Shown here: positions 1 through 5,103 of the stretch, piece after piece | How the letters are laid out: each line of letters opens with the position of its first letter | Position numbering within the stretch: the first letter of the stretch is position 1 | Origin: Frankiaceae bacterium | GTDB lineage: Bacteria; Actinomycetota; Actinomycetes; Frankiales; Frankiaceae | Length of the DNA stretch: 6,173 nucleotides | NCBI GenBank assembly: GCA_030840885.1 | Contig: JAVEDQ010000382.1 | Location: 1 to 6,173 of the forward strand | Direction: 5' to 3' | Notes under the pieces: model-generated | What the model saw: the letters and a program-made list of their open reading frames with translations, nothing else | Databases searched by the model: none | Told to the model about the DNA's origin: nothing | Program-made: the position numbers and the translations under genes

Positions 1-424
1 CCAGCAGGGCGTAGATGCCGACGTCGCTGACCGCCGCCTGCTGCGCCGCCGGGGAGAGCTGCAGCGGGACGAGGATGGCGACCACGAGCAGGAGCAGGTA
101 AGTGATCTGCTTGGAGCCAGGCTTGGCGAAGGCTCGGCTGCCGGCCTTGCTGACGGCGGTCCGGACCTCGCGGACCTGGGGCGCGAACCGCTCGTAGACC
201 AGCGTCACGACCCAGAGGACCACCGCTCCGCCAAGGAACAGGAAGACGCGGGCGTGGAAGATCGACCCCTTCACCCCGGCAAGGGGGGTGGGGCTGTCAC
301 CGGGCGGACCGGTCATCAGGGCCGCGACGAGCGCGACGCCGAGCAGGGTGGCGAGGCGCTTGAGCGGCGAGCTGACGGCTCCGCTGCTCGAGGCCGACGA
401 CGACGGCGGCGCGTTGACGGTCAT
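1..424 (-). CDS. livM: LivM, BCAA ABC transporter permease (N-terminal part, cut by window edge)
   Basis: Second membrane permease of the high-affinity leucine/isoleucine/valine importer; with LivH it forms the translocation channel in the cytoplasmic membrane. Only the first 141 residues are in the window. The ATG at 424-422 overlaps the livH stop as ATGA, which implies translational coupling; there is no strong ribosome site of its own. I see a Ser/Ala-rich polar start (residues 2-20), a first hydrophobic helix near residues 25-40, a second (VFLFLGGAVVLWVVTLVY) near 60-80, a basic cytoplasmic stretch (about 82-108), a third (ITYLLLLVVAILVPLQL) near 109-125, and then VSDVGIYALL, which matches the start of the conserved LivM core. 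The roughly 100-residue extension before that core is longer than in the E. coli protein, which I understand to be common in actinobacteria. The assignment rests on this match plus position after livK and livH. Confidence 0.86.
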   Translation of the reverse strand, partial: MTVNAPPSSSASSSGAVSSPLKRLATLLGVALVAALMTGPPGDSPTPLAGVKGSIFHARVFLFLGGAVVLWVVTLVYERFAPQVREVRTAVSKAGSRAFAKPGSKQITYLLLLVVAILVPLQLSPAAQQAAVSDVGIYALL

Positions 425-1455
425 GCCGCACGCCCGAGACGCTCGCCGAGCAGGCCGCTCGGTCGGACCAGCAGCACCATGACCAGCACTCCGAACGCGA
501 TGACGTCCTTGTACGACGCCTGGGTGAGATAACCGCCGTAGTTCTCCACGAGGCCGAGCACCAGCCCGCCGACGACGGCACCGCGGACGTTGCCGATGCC
601 GCCGAGCACGGCGGCGGTGAACGCCTTGACCCCGGGCACGAACCCCATGTTGTACGACGCGTTGAACACGATGGCGTAGAGGAAACCGCCGGCTCCGGCC
701 AGCAGGCCGCCGATGACGAACGTAGTGACGATGACCCGCTCCACGTTCACGCCCATCAGCGACGCGGTGTCGGCGTCCTGGGCCACCGACCGGATGCCGG
801 AGCCGAGCCGGGTGCCGTTCACCAGCCGCTCGAGGAGCAGCAGCATAGCCACCGCCGTGCCGAAGATCAGCATCGTGACCACCGTGACCTGAGCGCCGAA
901 GAAGGTGAACAGCACGCCGTCGGTGAACAGCGGCGGCACCGGCACGTTCTGTCGTCCGAACTGCTTGCCCGCGAGGTTGGCGGCGAACAGCGACGCACCG
1001 ATGGCGCTGATGAGATAGGCCAGCCGCGGGGCGCCGCGCTTGCGCAGCGGCCGGTAGGCGGTGCGCTCGAGCAGGAACGCGGCCACGCCGCCGGCCAGCG
1101 CGCCGCAGCCGAGACCGAACGCGACCAGTGCGACCGACTCGAACCCGGACGGCAGGCCGCCGTCGCCGAGCAACCAGCGGGCGGCGAACAGGCCGCCGAA
1201 GGCGCCGAGCATGAAGACCTCGCTGTGCGCGAAGTTGATCAGCTGGAGCACGCCGTAGACCAACGTGTAGCCCAGAGCGATGACGGCGTAGAGCGCGCCG
1301 ATGGTGAGACCGTCCACTGTCAGCTGGAGGAACTGCTGGAAGCCGATGCGCACGATGAGTGCGGCGACGGCCAGGCCGACCACCAGAACGGTGAGGCCGC
1401 CGTAGACCACCTTCCGCTGCTGGCCGGTCAACTGGGGTGACGGCAAGTCGGACAT
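421..1455 (-). CDS. livH: LivH, BCAA ABC transporter permease
   Basis: First membrane permease of the branched-chain amino-acid importer, 344 residues with the chosen start. The family signatures are clear: GLTIGALYAVIALGYTLVYG followed by INFAHSEVFMLGAF (about residues 49-86), the cytoplasmic coupling loop RSVAQDADTASLMGVNVERV (about 222-241) that contacts the ATPases, and AAVLGGIGNVRGAVVGG (about 281-297). About eight hydrophobic helices span the protein, and the C-terminus carries VRPSGLLGER. The longer reading from an ATG at 1542 is unlikely because that codon lies inside a large hairpin and the extra 29 residues are Arg/Pro/Ala-rich. The ATG at 1455 has GAAGG touching it with no spacer; the TTG at 1446-1444 (codon 4) sits 8 bases after AAGGA, so it may be the true start (341 residues). 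The stop overlaps livM by 4 bases. livK lies 141 bases upstream, separated by a stem-loop. Confidence 0.93.
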   Translation of the reverse strand: MSDLPSPQLTGQQRKVVYGGLTVLVVGLAVAALIVRIGFQQFLQLTVDGLTIGALYAVIALGYTLVYGVLQLINFAHSEVFMLGAFGGLFAARWLLGDGGLPSGFESVALVAFGLGCGALAGGVAAFLLERTAYRPLRKRGAPRLAYLISAIGASLFAANLAGKQFGRQNVPVPPLFTDGVLFTFFGAQVTVVTMLIFGTAVAMLLLLERLVNGTRLGSGIRSVAQDADTASLMGVNVERVIVTTFVIGGLLAGAGGFLYAIVFNASYNMGFVPGVKAFTAAVLGGIGNVRGAVVGGLVLGLVENYGGYLTQASYKDVIAFGVLVMVLLVRPSGLLGERLGRAA

Positions 1456-1507
1456 CCTTCGTCGAGGCGCGAGCCGGGCGGTCGGGAGCCATCGGAGCGA
1501 ACGCGCC

Positions 1508-1553
1508 GCGGCGGGCCGCGCCTCCGGAACAACCGGAGGCATCGACCCGCCGC
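1508..1553 (-). promoter_or_regulatory. Two-helix stem-loop between livK and livH
   Basis: Two perfect 8-bp helices stack on each other. The outer helix pairs 1508-1515 (GCGGCGGG) with 1546-1553 (CCCGCCGC). The inner helix pairs 1520-1527 (GCCTCCGG) with 1533-1540 (CCGGAGGC) around a 5-base loop. A small internal loop (4 and 5 bases) separates them. No U-tract follows in the transcribed (minus) direction, so it is not a textbook terminator. By analogy with periplasmic-binding-protein operons such as malE-malF, a structure here could protect the livK 3' end or dampen read-through, so that more LivK than LivH is made. That role is inference; the pairing is seen directly. Confidence 0.6.
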
Positions 1554-1596
1554 AGAACGCTACCTGTCTGCAATTACGGTGGTGCTACTCGCGGAC

Positions 1597-2826
1597 CTAC
1601 TTGATCAGGTCCTTGGTCAGGCCCAGGACGACACGCTGGCCGCCCTTGACCTGGTAGATGTACACCGCGTCGCCCGCGACCTCGCCATTGGCCTGGAACT
1701 TGACCTGCTTGGTCAGGCCGGTGAAGTCGACCTTCTTGAAGGCGTCGGTCACCGAGGCACGGTCCGCGTTCGGCCCGAGGCCCTTGAGGACCTGGACGAG
1801 CGCGTTGGTGGCGTCGTAGGCCTCACCCGAGTACGTGCCGGGCTTCGTCCCCGCGTTGGTCTGCGAGTACTGCTGCACGAACTGCTGGGCCTTCGGGTCG
1901 GAGTTGGCGTCGCCGCAGGCACAGGTCAGGTAGGTCCCTTCGGCGACGTCGGCGCCGGCCTGCGAGATGTACTGGTTGTCGTTGGCACCGTCACCACTGA
2001 CGATCTTGCCCTTGAAGCCCTTGGCCTTGAGGGCCTTGGCCAGCAGGGCCAGCTCGGCGTAGTAGCCGCTGTAGTACAGGGCGTCCGGGTTCTCGCCGAC
2101 GATCTTCGTGGCCTCGGAGGTGTAGTCCTTGGTCGGGTTGATCCCGTCGTGGACGACCTGCGCACCGTCGGCCTTCAGCTCCGGCTCGAGGGCACTGGAC
2201 AACCCGGTGCCGTACTCGCTCTTGTCGTCGAGCGAGAACACCTTCTTGGCCTGCAGCGACTTCACGATGTAGTCGCCCGCGGCCTTGCCCTGGACGGTGT
2301 CCGGGGCGATGACGCGGACGAAGTTCGTGAAGCCGAGGCTGGTGAGCGCCGGGTTGGTCGCCGACGGCGAGACCGAGAGGATGCCGTTCTGGCAGAAGAT
2401 CGGCTCGGAGGCCTTGGTCGCGCCCGAGAACATCGGGCCGACGACGGCGACAACACCCTGGTCGTCGACGAGCTTCTGGGCCGCGGTCGGCCCCTGGTCG
2501 GGCGAGCCCTGGTCATCGCTCTCGACGAGCGAGAGCTTGTAGGGGAGCGCGTTGGAGCTGTTGGCCTGCTCGATGGCGACCTTCATCGCGTCGCGGGCGT
2601 TGATGCCGAGCTGCTGGTTGTCACCGGACAGCGGGCCCTGGAAGCCGATCTTCAGGGTGCCACCGGTGGGCTTGCCGATGCCGGCACCGGTGCCGCACTG
2701 GGTTTTGGCGGCGCTTCCGCCGCCGCTGCCGCTGGAATTGCTGCTGCTGCAAGCCGTGAGAGCCAGCGGCATAACCAGCGCGCCGGCTGCCAGCGACGCG
2801 AGCCGCCGGGTCGTGGACTGACGCAC
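1597..2826 (-). CDS. livK: LivK/LivJ-type BCAA-binding lipoprotein
   Basis: Extracytoplasmic solute-binding protein (type I periplasmic-binding fold) that captures leucine, isoleucine or valine and delivers it to LivHM. It has 409 residues from a GTG start. The first residues RQSTTRR are basic, followed by a hydrophobic stretch and the lipobox LTAC, so Cys26 should be lipidated and the protein anchored outside the membrane. A Ser/Gly linker (27-40) follows. Family landmarks are GTLKIGFQGPLSG (56-68), VVGPMFSGATKASEPI (128-143), SPSATNPALT (153-162), FVRVIAPDTVQG (169-180), DDKSEYGTGL (200-209), YYSGYYAELALLAKAL (251-266) and GEAYDATNAL (334-343). The GTG is chosen because AAGGAG lies 5 bases upstream; an ATG at 2904 would bury the signal peptide behind 26 extra residues. 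Besides Cys26 there are Cys44, Cys145, Cys302 and Cys304, which could form disulfides. Ligand preference among amino acids cannot be read from the sequence. Confidence 0.94.
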   Translation of the reverse strand: MRQSTTRRLASLAAGALVMPLALTACSSSNSSGSGGGSAAKTQCGTGAGIGKPTGGTLKIGFQGPLSGDNQQLGINARDAMKVAIEQANSSNALPYKLSLVESDDQGSPDQGPTAAQKLVDDQGVVAVVGPMFSGATKASEPIFCQNGILSVSPSATNPALTSLGFTNFVRVIAPDTVQGKAAGDYIVKSLQAKKVFSLDDKSEYGTGLSSALEPELKADGAQVVHDGINPTKDYTSEATKIVGENPDALYYSGYYAELALLAKALKAKGFKGKIVSGDGANDNQYISQAGADVAEGTYLTCACGDANSDPKAQQFVQQYSQTNAGTKPGTYSGEAYDATNALVQVLKGLGPNADRASVTDAFKKVDFTGLTKQVKFQANGEVAGDAVYIYQVKGGQRVVLGLTKDLIK

Positions 2827-2831
2827 AAGAG

Positions 2832-2837
2832 CTCCTT
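2832..2837 (-). promoter_or_regulatory. livK ribosome-binding site
   Basis: AAGGAG on the minus strand, 5 bases before the GTG at 2826. It is the strongest ribosome site in the cluster and fixes the livK start just before the signal peptide. Confidence 0.75.
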
Positions 2838-2843
2838 GAAGAG

Positions 2844-2877
2844 GTCCGGGGGTTGGAACCACCCCATCGACCCGGAC
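2844..2877 (-). promoter_or_regulatory. Stem-loop in the livK leader
   Basis: GTCCGGG at 2844-2850 is repeated inverted as CCCGGAC at 2871-2877. Nested inside, GGGGT (2849-2853) can pair with ACCCC (2861-2865), sharing two G's with the outer arm; a combined fold would use an outer 5-bp and an inner 5-bp helix with a one-sided 7-base bulge. The structure ends 6 bases before the livK ribosome site, so it could affect translation start or transcript elongation. The upstream gene encodes an ANTAR RNA-binding regulator, which makes this a candidate target, but the loop does not match the paired hexaloop pattern known for ANTAR sites. Confidence 0.4.
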
Positions 2878-2942
2878 GGTAGACCGCATCCGACCTGAAC
2901 ACACGTGGAGAACTGCTCGTGTCGCAACCTGGTCGAGCCCCA

Positions 2943-2970
2943 GCGTTGGTGAGATCCGGACAACCCACGC
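2943..2970 (-). other. Imperfect stem-loop just after the response-regulator stop
   Basis: GCGTTGGT (2943-2950) can pair with ACCCACGC (2963-2970) with one mismatch, closing a 12-base loop that contains TCCGGA. It begins 4 bases past the stop codon in the transcribed direction. There is no following U-run, so any terminator role is doubtful. It may only mark the end of the regulator gene. The rest of the 147-base gap to livK holds no promoter I can name with confidence. Confidence 0.25.
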
Positions 2971-2973
2971 AGA

Positions 2974-3636
2974 TCAGACCTCGGGGCGCAATCCCCCGGA
3001 AATCACCGCGTCCGCAACGGCCGCCATCGTCGTCCGTCGGTTCATCGACGTGCGCTGGACGAAGCGGAAGGCCTCGGCCTCGCTCAGACCGTGCTCGTTC
3101 TGCAGCAGCGCCTTCGCCCGGTCGAGGAGCTTGCGGGCCGCGAGCCGCGCGGACAGGTCGGTCACCTCCGCCTCGAGCCCGACGATCTGCTCGTGCCGGC
3201 TGGCTGCCATCTCGATCGCGGGCAGCAGGTCCTTCTTCTGGAAGGGCTTGACCAGGTAGGCCATGGCGCCGGCGTCGCGGGCCCGCTCCACGAGCTCACG
3301 CTGCGAGAAGGCCGTGAGCATGACGACCGGCGCGAGGCGGGCCTCGCCGATGCGCTCCGCGGCGGCGAGGCCGTCCAGGACCGGCATCTTCACGTCGAGG
3401 ATCACCAGGTCCGGCCGCAGCTGCTCGGCCATCGAGATCGCCGTCGCACCGTCACCGGCCTCGCCGACGACGGCGTAGCCCTCCTCTTCCAGCATCTCCT
3501 TGAGATCGAGGCGGATCAGCGCCTCGTCCTCGGCGATGAGCACGCGCCGGGGCGCAGGAGCAGCCGTGGGTGCACGATCGCCCGAACCGGCCACCGCACC
3601 CGTCGCGGAGGCGTCGGCCGGCGGTCGGGTGCTCAT
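2974..3636 (-). CDS. pdtaR: ANTAR-domain response regulator (PdtaR type)
   Basis: Two-component response regulator whose output domain binds RNA rather than DNA; in this family phosphorylation drives dimerisation and transcription antitermination. It has 220 residues. An Ala/Pro-rich tail (1-29) is followed by a receiver domain (about 31-145): acidic pair Glu36-Asp37, phospho-acceptor Asp81 in LVILDVKMP, switch Thr108 in VMLTAF, and Lys130 in LVKPF. A helical linker (146-160) leads to the ANTAR domain (about 161-216), with RAKALLQNEHGLSEAEAFRF and SMNRRTTMAAVADAVI as the characteristic three-helix pattern. The ATG at 3636 is preferred over one at 3723 because GAGGAG lies 8 bases upstream. The best-known relative is mycobacterial PdtaR (Rv1626), partner of the histidine kinase PdtaS. 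No kinase gene is in the window, as is usual for this pair. It heads the liv cluster on the same strand, so a regulatory link is plausible but unproven. Confidence 0.93.
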   Translation of the reverse strand: MSTRPPADASATGAVAGSGDRAPTAAPAPRRVLIAEDEALIRLDLKEMLEEEGYAVVGEAGDGATAISMAEQLRPDLVILDVKMPVLDGLAAAERIGEARLAPVVMLTAFSQRELVERARDAGAMAYLVKPFQKKDLLPAIEMAASRHEQIVGLEAEVTDLSARLAARKLLDRAKALLQNEHGLSEAEAFRFVQRTSMNRRTTMAAVADAVISGGLRPEV

Positions 3637-3644
3637 GGTCTGCG

Positions 3645-3650
3645 CTCCTC
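3645..3650 (-). promoter_or_regulatory. Response-regulator ribosome-binding site
   Basis: GAGGAG on the minus strand with an 8-base spacer to the ATG at 3636. It supports this start over the in-frame ATG 87 bases upstream, whose extension would be Arg/Pro-rich and would lie across the leader stem-loop. Confidence 0.7.
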
Positions 3651-3672
3651 GCGGAAGGGGTGTGCGGCCGGG

Positions 3673-3709
3673 GCCTGCCCAGTTCGCAGGGCGCGTTCGC
3701 CGGGCAGGC
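3673..3709 (-). promoter_or_regulatory. Stem-loop in the response-regulator leader
   Basis: GCCTGCCC at 3673-3680 and its perfect inverse GGGCAGGC at 3702-3709 form an 8-bp helix with a 21-base loop. On the transcribed strand the loop can form a second small helix, GGCG-AACG-CGCC, so the leader is likely well folded. It lies 22 bases upstream of the ribosome site. The encoded protein binds RNA hairpins, so autoregulation is possible, but the AACG loop is not the ANTAR hexaloop. The pairing is seen; the function is inferred. Confidence 0.4.
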
Positions 3710-3753
3710 GACGAAACGGACACGGCGCGACTGAAGTGGCGAGGCTACCCGGC

Positions 3754-3759
3754 TAGTCT
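3754..3759 (+). promoter_or_regulatory. Possible -10 box of the tRNA gene
   Basis: TAGTCT fits the actinobacterial TANNNT form and lies 8 bases before the tRNA 5' end. A weak -35 candidate, CTGAAG at 3731-3736, is 17 bases upstream and matches TTGACA at only three positions. Transcription would then start one or two bases before the mature tRNA, which is a very short leader; this lowers confidence. Confidence 0.3.
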
Positions 3760-3767
3760 TGGCTCAC

Positions 3768-3842
3768 GCCCTCGTAGCCCAACCGGCAGCAGGCACGGTG
3801 CTCAAACCACCGACAGTGTGGGTTCGAATCCCACCGAGGGCA
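3768..3842 (+). tRNA. tRNA-Leu, anticodon CAA, with a short variable region
   Basis: A full cloverleaf can be drawn by hand. The acceptor stem GCCCTCG (3768-3774) pairs with CGAGGGC (3835-3841), 7 of 7. The D stem GCC (3777-3779) pairs with GGC (3792-3794), and the D loop holds GG at 3785-3786. The anticodon stem CGGTG (3796-3800) pairs with CACCG (3808-3812). The loop CTCAAAC places CAA at 3803-3805, which reads UUG leucine codons. The T stem GTGGG (3818-3822) pairs with CCCAC (3830-3834) around TTCGAAT. The discriminator is A3842, the base expected for leucine tRNAs; CCA is not encoded (CCCA follows). The 3-bp D stem is leucine-like, but the variable region is only ACAGT (3813-3817), whereas bacterial leucine tRNAs normally carry a long arm. 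It could be a functional unusual isoacceptor or a tRNA-like gene with another role; all stems pair perfectly, which argues against decay. Confidence 0.88.
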
Positions 3843-3853
3843 CCCATTTCATG

Positions 3854-3934
3854 ATCATGAGCAACGCAGTAGATCGACACACCGGCCGACGAGCCGGGAC
3901 ACGCCGCTCGACGATCTTCTCGGTTGCTCACGAT
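3854..3934. repeat. Inverted repeat downstream of the tRNA
   Basis: ATCATGAGCAAC (3854-3865) and GTTGCTCACGAT (3923-3934) are inverted copies, 11 of 12 matching, 57 bases apart. The single mismatch becomes a G-U pair in RNA from the minus strand and an A-C mismatch in RNA from the plus strand. There is no T-run, so this is not an evident tRNA terminator. The function is unknown. Confidence 0.35.
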
Positions 3935-3973
3935 CTTGGGGCTCGGCGACGGGACGCGGCCAGGCAACGCAGT
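3861..3973 (+). repeat. 10-base direct repeat between the tRNA and the hydrolase gene
   Basis: GCAACGCAGT occurs at 3861-3870 and again at 3964-3973, 103 bases apart. The second copy runs into AGTCGT at 3971-3976, repeated at 3980-3985, and then a short palindrome AGTCG-T-CGACT (3980-3990) just before the hydrolase ribosome site. These could be regulator binding sites or chance. The 157-base gap holds no gene I can support. Confidence 0.3.
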
Positions 3974-4001
3974 CGTAACAGTCGTCGACTAGGACAGGCA
4001 C

Positions 4002-5072
4002 ATGGCACCTCCGCAGCAGACCGAACCGTCGGTGCCGACGAGTCCCGTGGCCCACAGCCGGGGCAGCCGGGGCAGCCGGGCCATCCCGGCCCCACGGACC
4101 GACGACCCCTTCGCGCTGCGGTTCCGCACGCTGCACGGCTACCGACGGGCCTACGTCCAGACCGGACCGATCGACGGCACCAAACCGGTGCTGCTGCTGG
4201 TGCACGGCATCGGCCAGGACTCGTCGACGTGGTCGGAGGTGCTGCCCGACCTGGCCCGTGACCACGTGGTCATCGCCCCCGATCTGCTGGGCCACGGCGC
4301 GTCGGCCAAGCCACGCGCCGACTACGCGGTCGGTGCCTACGCCTGCGGCCTTCGCGATCTGCTGACCGTGCTCGGCGCCGACCGCGTGACGGTGGTGGGC
4401 CACTCGCTCGGCGGCGGCGTCGCGATGCAGTTCGCGTACCAGTTCCCGGAGCGCTGCGAGCGGCTCGTGCTCGTGAGCAGCGGCGGTGCCGGTCGCGAGG
4501 TGCATCCGCTGCTCCGGCTCGCTTCGCTGCCCGGAGCCGAGCTGGTGATGCCGTTCGCGACCGCAGCGCCGCTCCGGCGGCTGACCCGGCTGCTCTCGGG
4601 CGTCGTCGCGAAGGTGGGCGGTGAGTTCACGCAGGACCTCGAGTTCATGCTCGCCAGCTACGACAAACTCGCCCGGACGACCAGCCGCCGTGCCTTCCTC
4701 CGGACCCTGCGCTCGGTCGTCGACGTGCACGGCCAGGTGGTCACTGGCCTCGACCGCTGCTACCTCGCGGCCGGTGTCCCGACGCTGCTCGTCTGGGGCG
4801 CGCGCGACGGCGTGACCCCGTTCGCCCACGCCGCACGGGCGCAGGACGCGATGCCCGGCAGCACGCTCGAGGTGTTCGAGCAGGCCGGGCACTTCCCGCA
4901 CCACTCCGACCCGGCACGGTTCGTGCAGGTGCTCCGCGAATTCCTCGGGAGTACGGAGCCCGCTCTCTACGACCGTGAGCTGTGGCGTCGTCAACTGCTG
5001 GCCGGGCCCAGTCCCGTAGCCGAACAGGCCCGGCAGGACGCGGACGGCGGTCTGGCGTCAAGCGGTAGTTGA
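4002..5072 (+). CDS. Alpha/beta-fold hydrolase
   Basis: A 356-residue soluble serine hydrolase of the alpha/beta fold. The oxyanion-hole motif LLLVHGIGQDSSTW is at about 64-77. Nucleophile Ser135 is in VVGHSLGGG, acid Asp269 in LLVWGARDGVTPF, and base His297 in EQAGHFPHHSDP, so the triad is complete and in the usual order. A variable cap region (about 165-245), rich in Leu and Arg, lies between the nucleophile and acid and would set the substrate. The first 35 residues are Ser/Pro/Arg-rich without a signal peptide, and the last 35 are polar, so it is probably cytoplasmic. AGGACAGG at 3991-3998 precedes the ATG. The resemblance is to the broad lipase / epoxide-hydrolase / C-C hydrolase group; His134 and Leu136 around the serine and the absence of an epoxide-hydrolase Asp nucleophile favour esterase or lipase type. 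The substrate cannot be told. It ends 31 bases before a membrane-exporter gene and probably shares its transcript. Confidence 0.9.
   Translation: MAPPQQTEPSVPTSPVAHSRGSRGSRAIPAPRTDDPFALRFRTLHGYRRAYVQTGPIDGTKPVLLLVHGIGQDSSTWSEVLPDLARDHVVIAPDLLGHGASAKPRADYAVGAYACGLRDLLTVLGADRVTVVGHSLGGGVAMQFAYQFPERCERLVLVSSGGAGREVHPLLRLASLPGAELVMPFATAAPLRRLTRLLSGVVAKVGGEFTQDLEFMLASYDKLARTTSRRAFLRTLRSVVDVHGQVVTGLDRCYLAAGVPTLLVWGARDGVTPFAHAARAQDAMPGSTLEVFEQAGHFPHHSDPARFVQVLREFLGSTEPALYDRELWRRQLLAGPSPVAEQARQDADGGLASSGS
4056..4082 (+). repeat. 9-base tandem repeat, three copies, inside the hydrolase gene
   Basis: AGCCGGGGC at 4056-4064 and 4065-4073, then AGCCGGGCC at 4074-4082 with one change. The unit is in frame and codes Ser-Arg-Gly, Ser-Arg-Gly, Ser-Arg-Ala at residues 19-27, in the disordered N-terminal tail. 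Copy number could vary between strains by slippage without breaking the frame. Confidence 0.8.
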
Positions 5073-5103
5073 AGCTCGGCAGGCATCTGGCAGGCTCTGC
5101 GGC

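Noticed and set aside
1508..1553. Intrinsic terminator after livK
   Set aside because: The hairpin is strong but no U-run follows in the transcribed direction, and livH on the same strand must be expressed; listed instead as an intercistronic structure.
1579..2898. Long plus-strand open frame (439 codons) opposite livK
   Set aside because: The product is a Val/Leu/Gly/Arg/Asp-rich sequence with no domain, the usual mirror of a high-GC gene; livK on the other strand has a lipobox, a ribosome site and all family motifs.
2827..2904. N-terminal extension of livK from an ATG at 2904
   Set aside because: It would place 26 residues ahead of a normal lipoprotein signal peptide and run through the leader hairpin; the GTG at 2826 has a strong ribosome site.
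2875..2925. Promoter for livK (TACCGT as -10) and the CACGTG palindrome at 2902-2907
   Set aside because: No -35 match at proper spacing, and a lone 6-base palindrome is expected by chance at this GC content.
2827..2973. Canonical ANTAR dual-hexaloop target in the livK leader
   Set aside because: By eye no pair of stems with six-base loops carrying A at position 1 and G at position 4 could be found; a covariance search would be decisive.
3764..3967. Minus-strand open frame of 67 codons containing GGIRTHT
   Set aside because: This is the familiar false protein translated antisense to a tRNA gene; the tRNA at 3768-3842 explains it.
3855..4994. Long minus-strand open frame (379 codons) opposite the hydrolase
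   Set aside because: Arg/His/Glu-rich product with no recognisable domain; the plus strand carries a complete catalytic triad.
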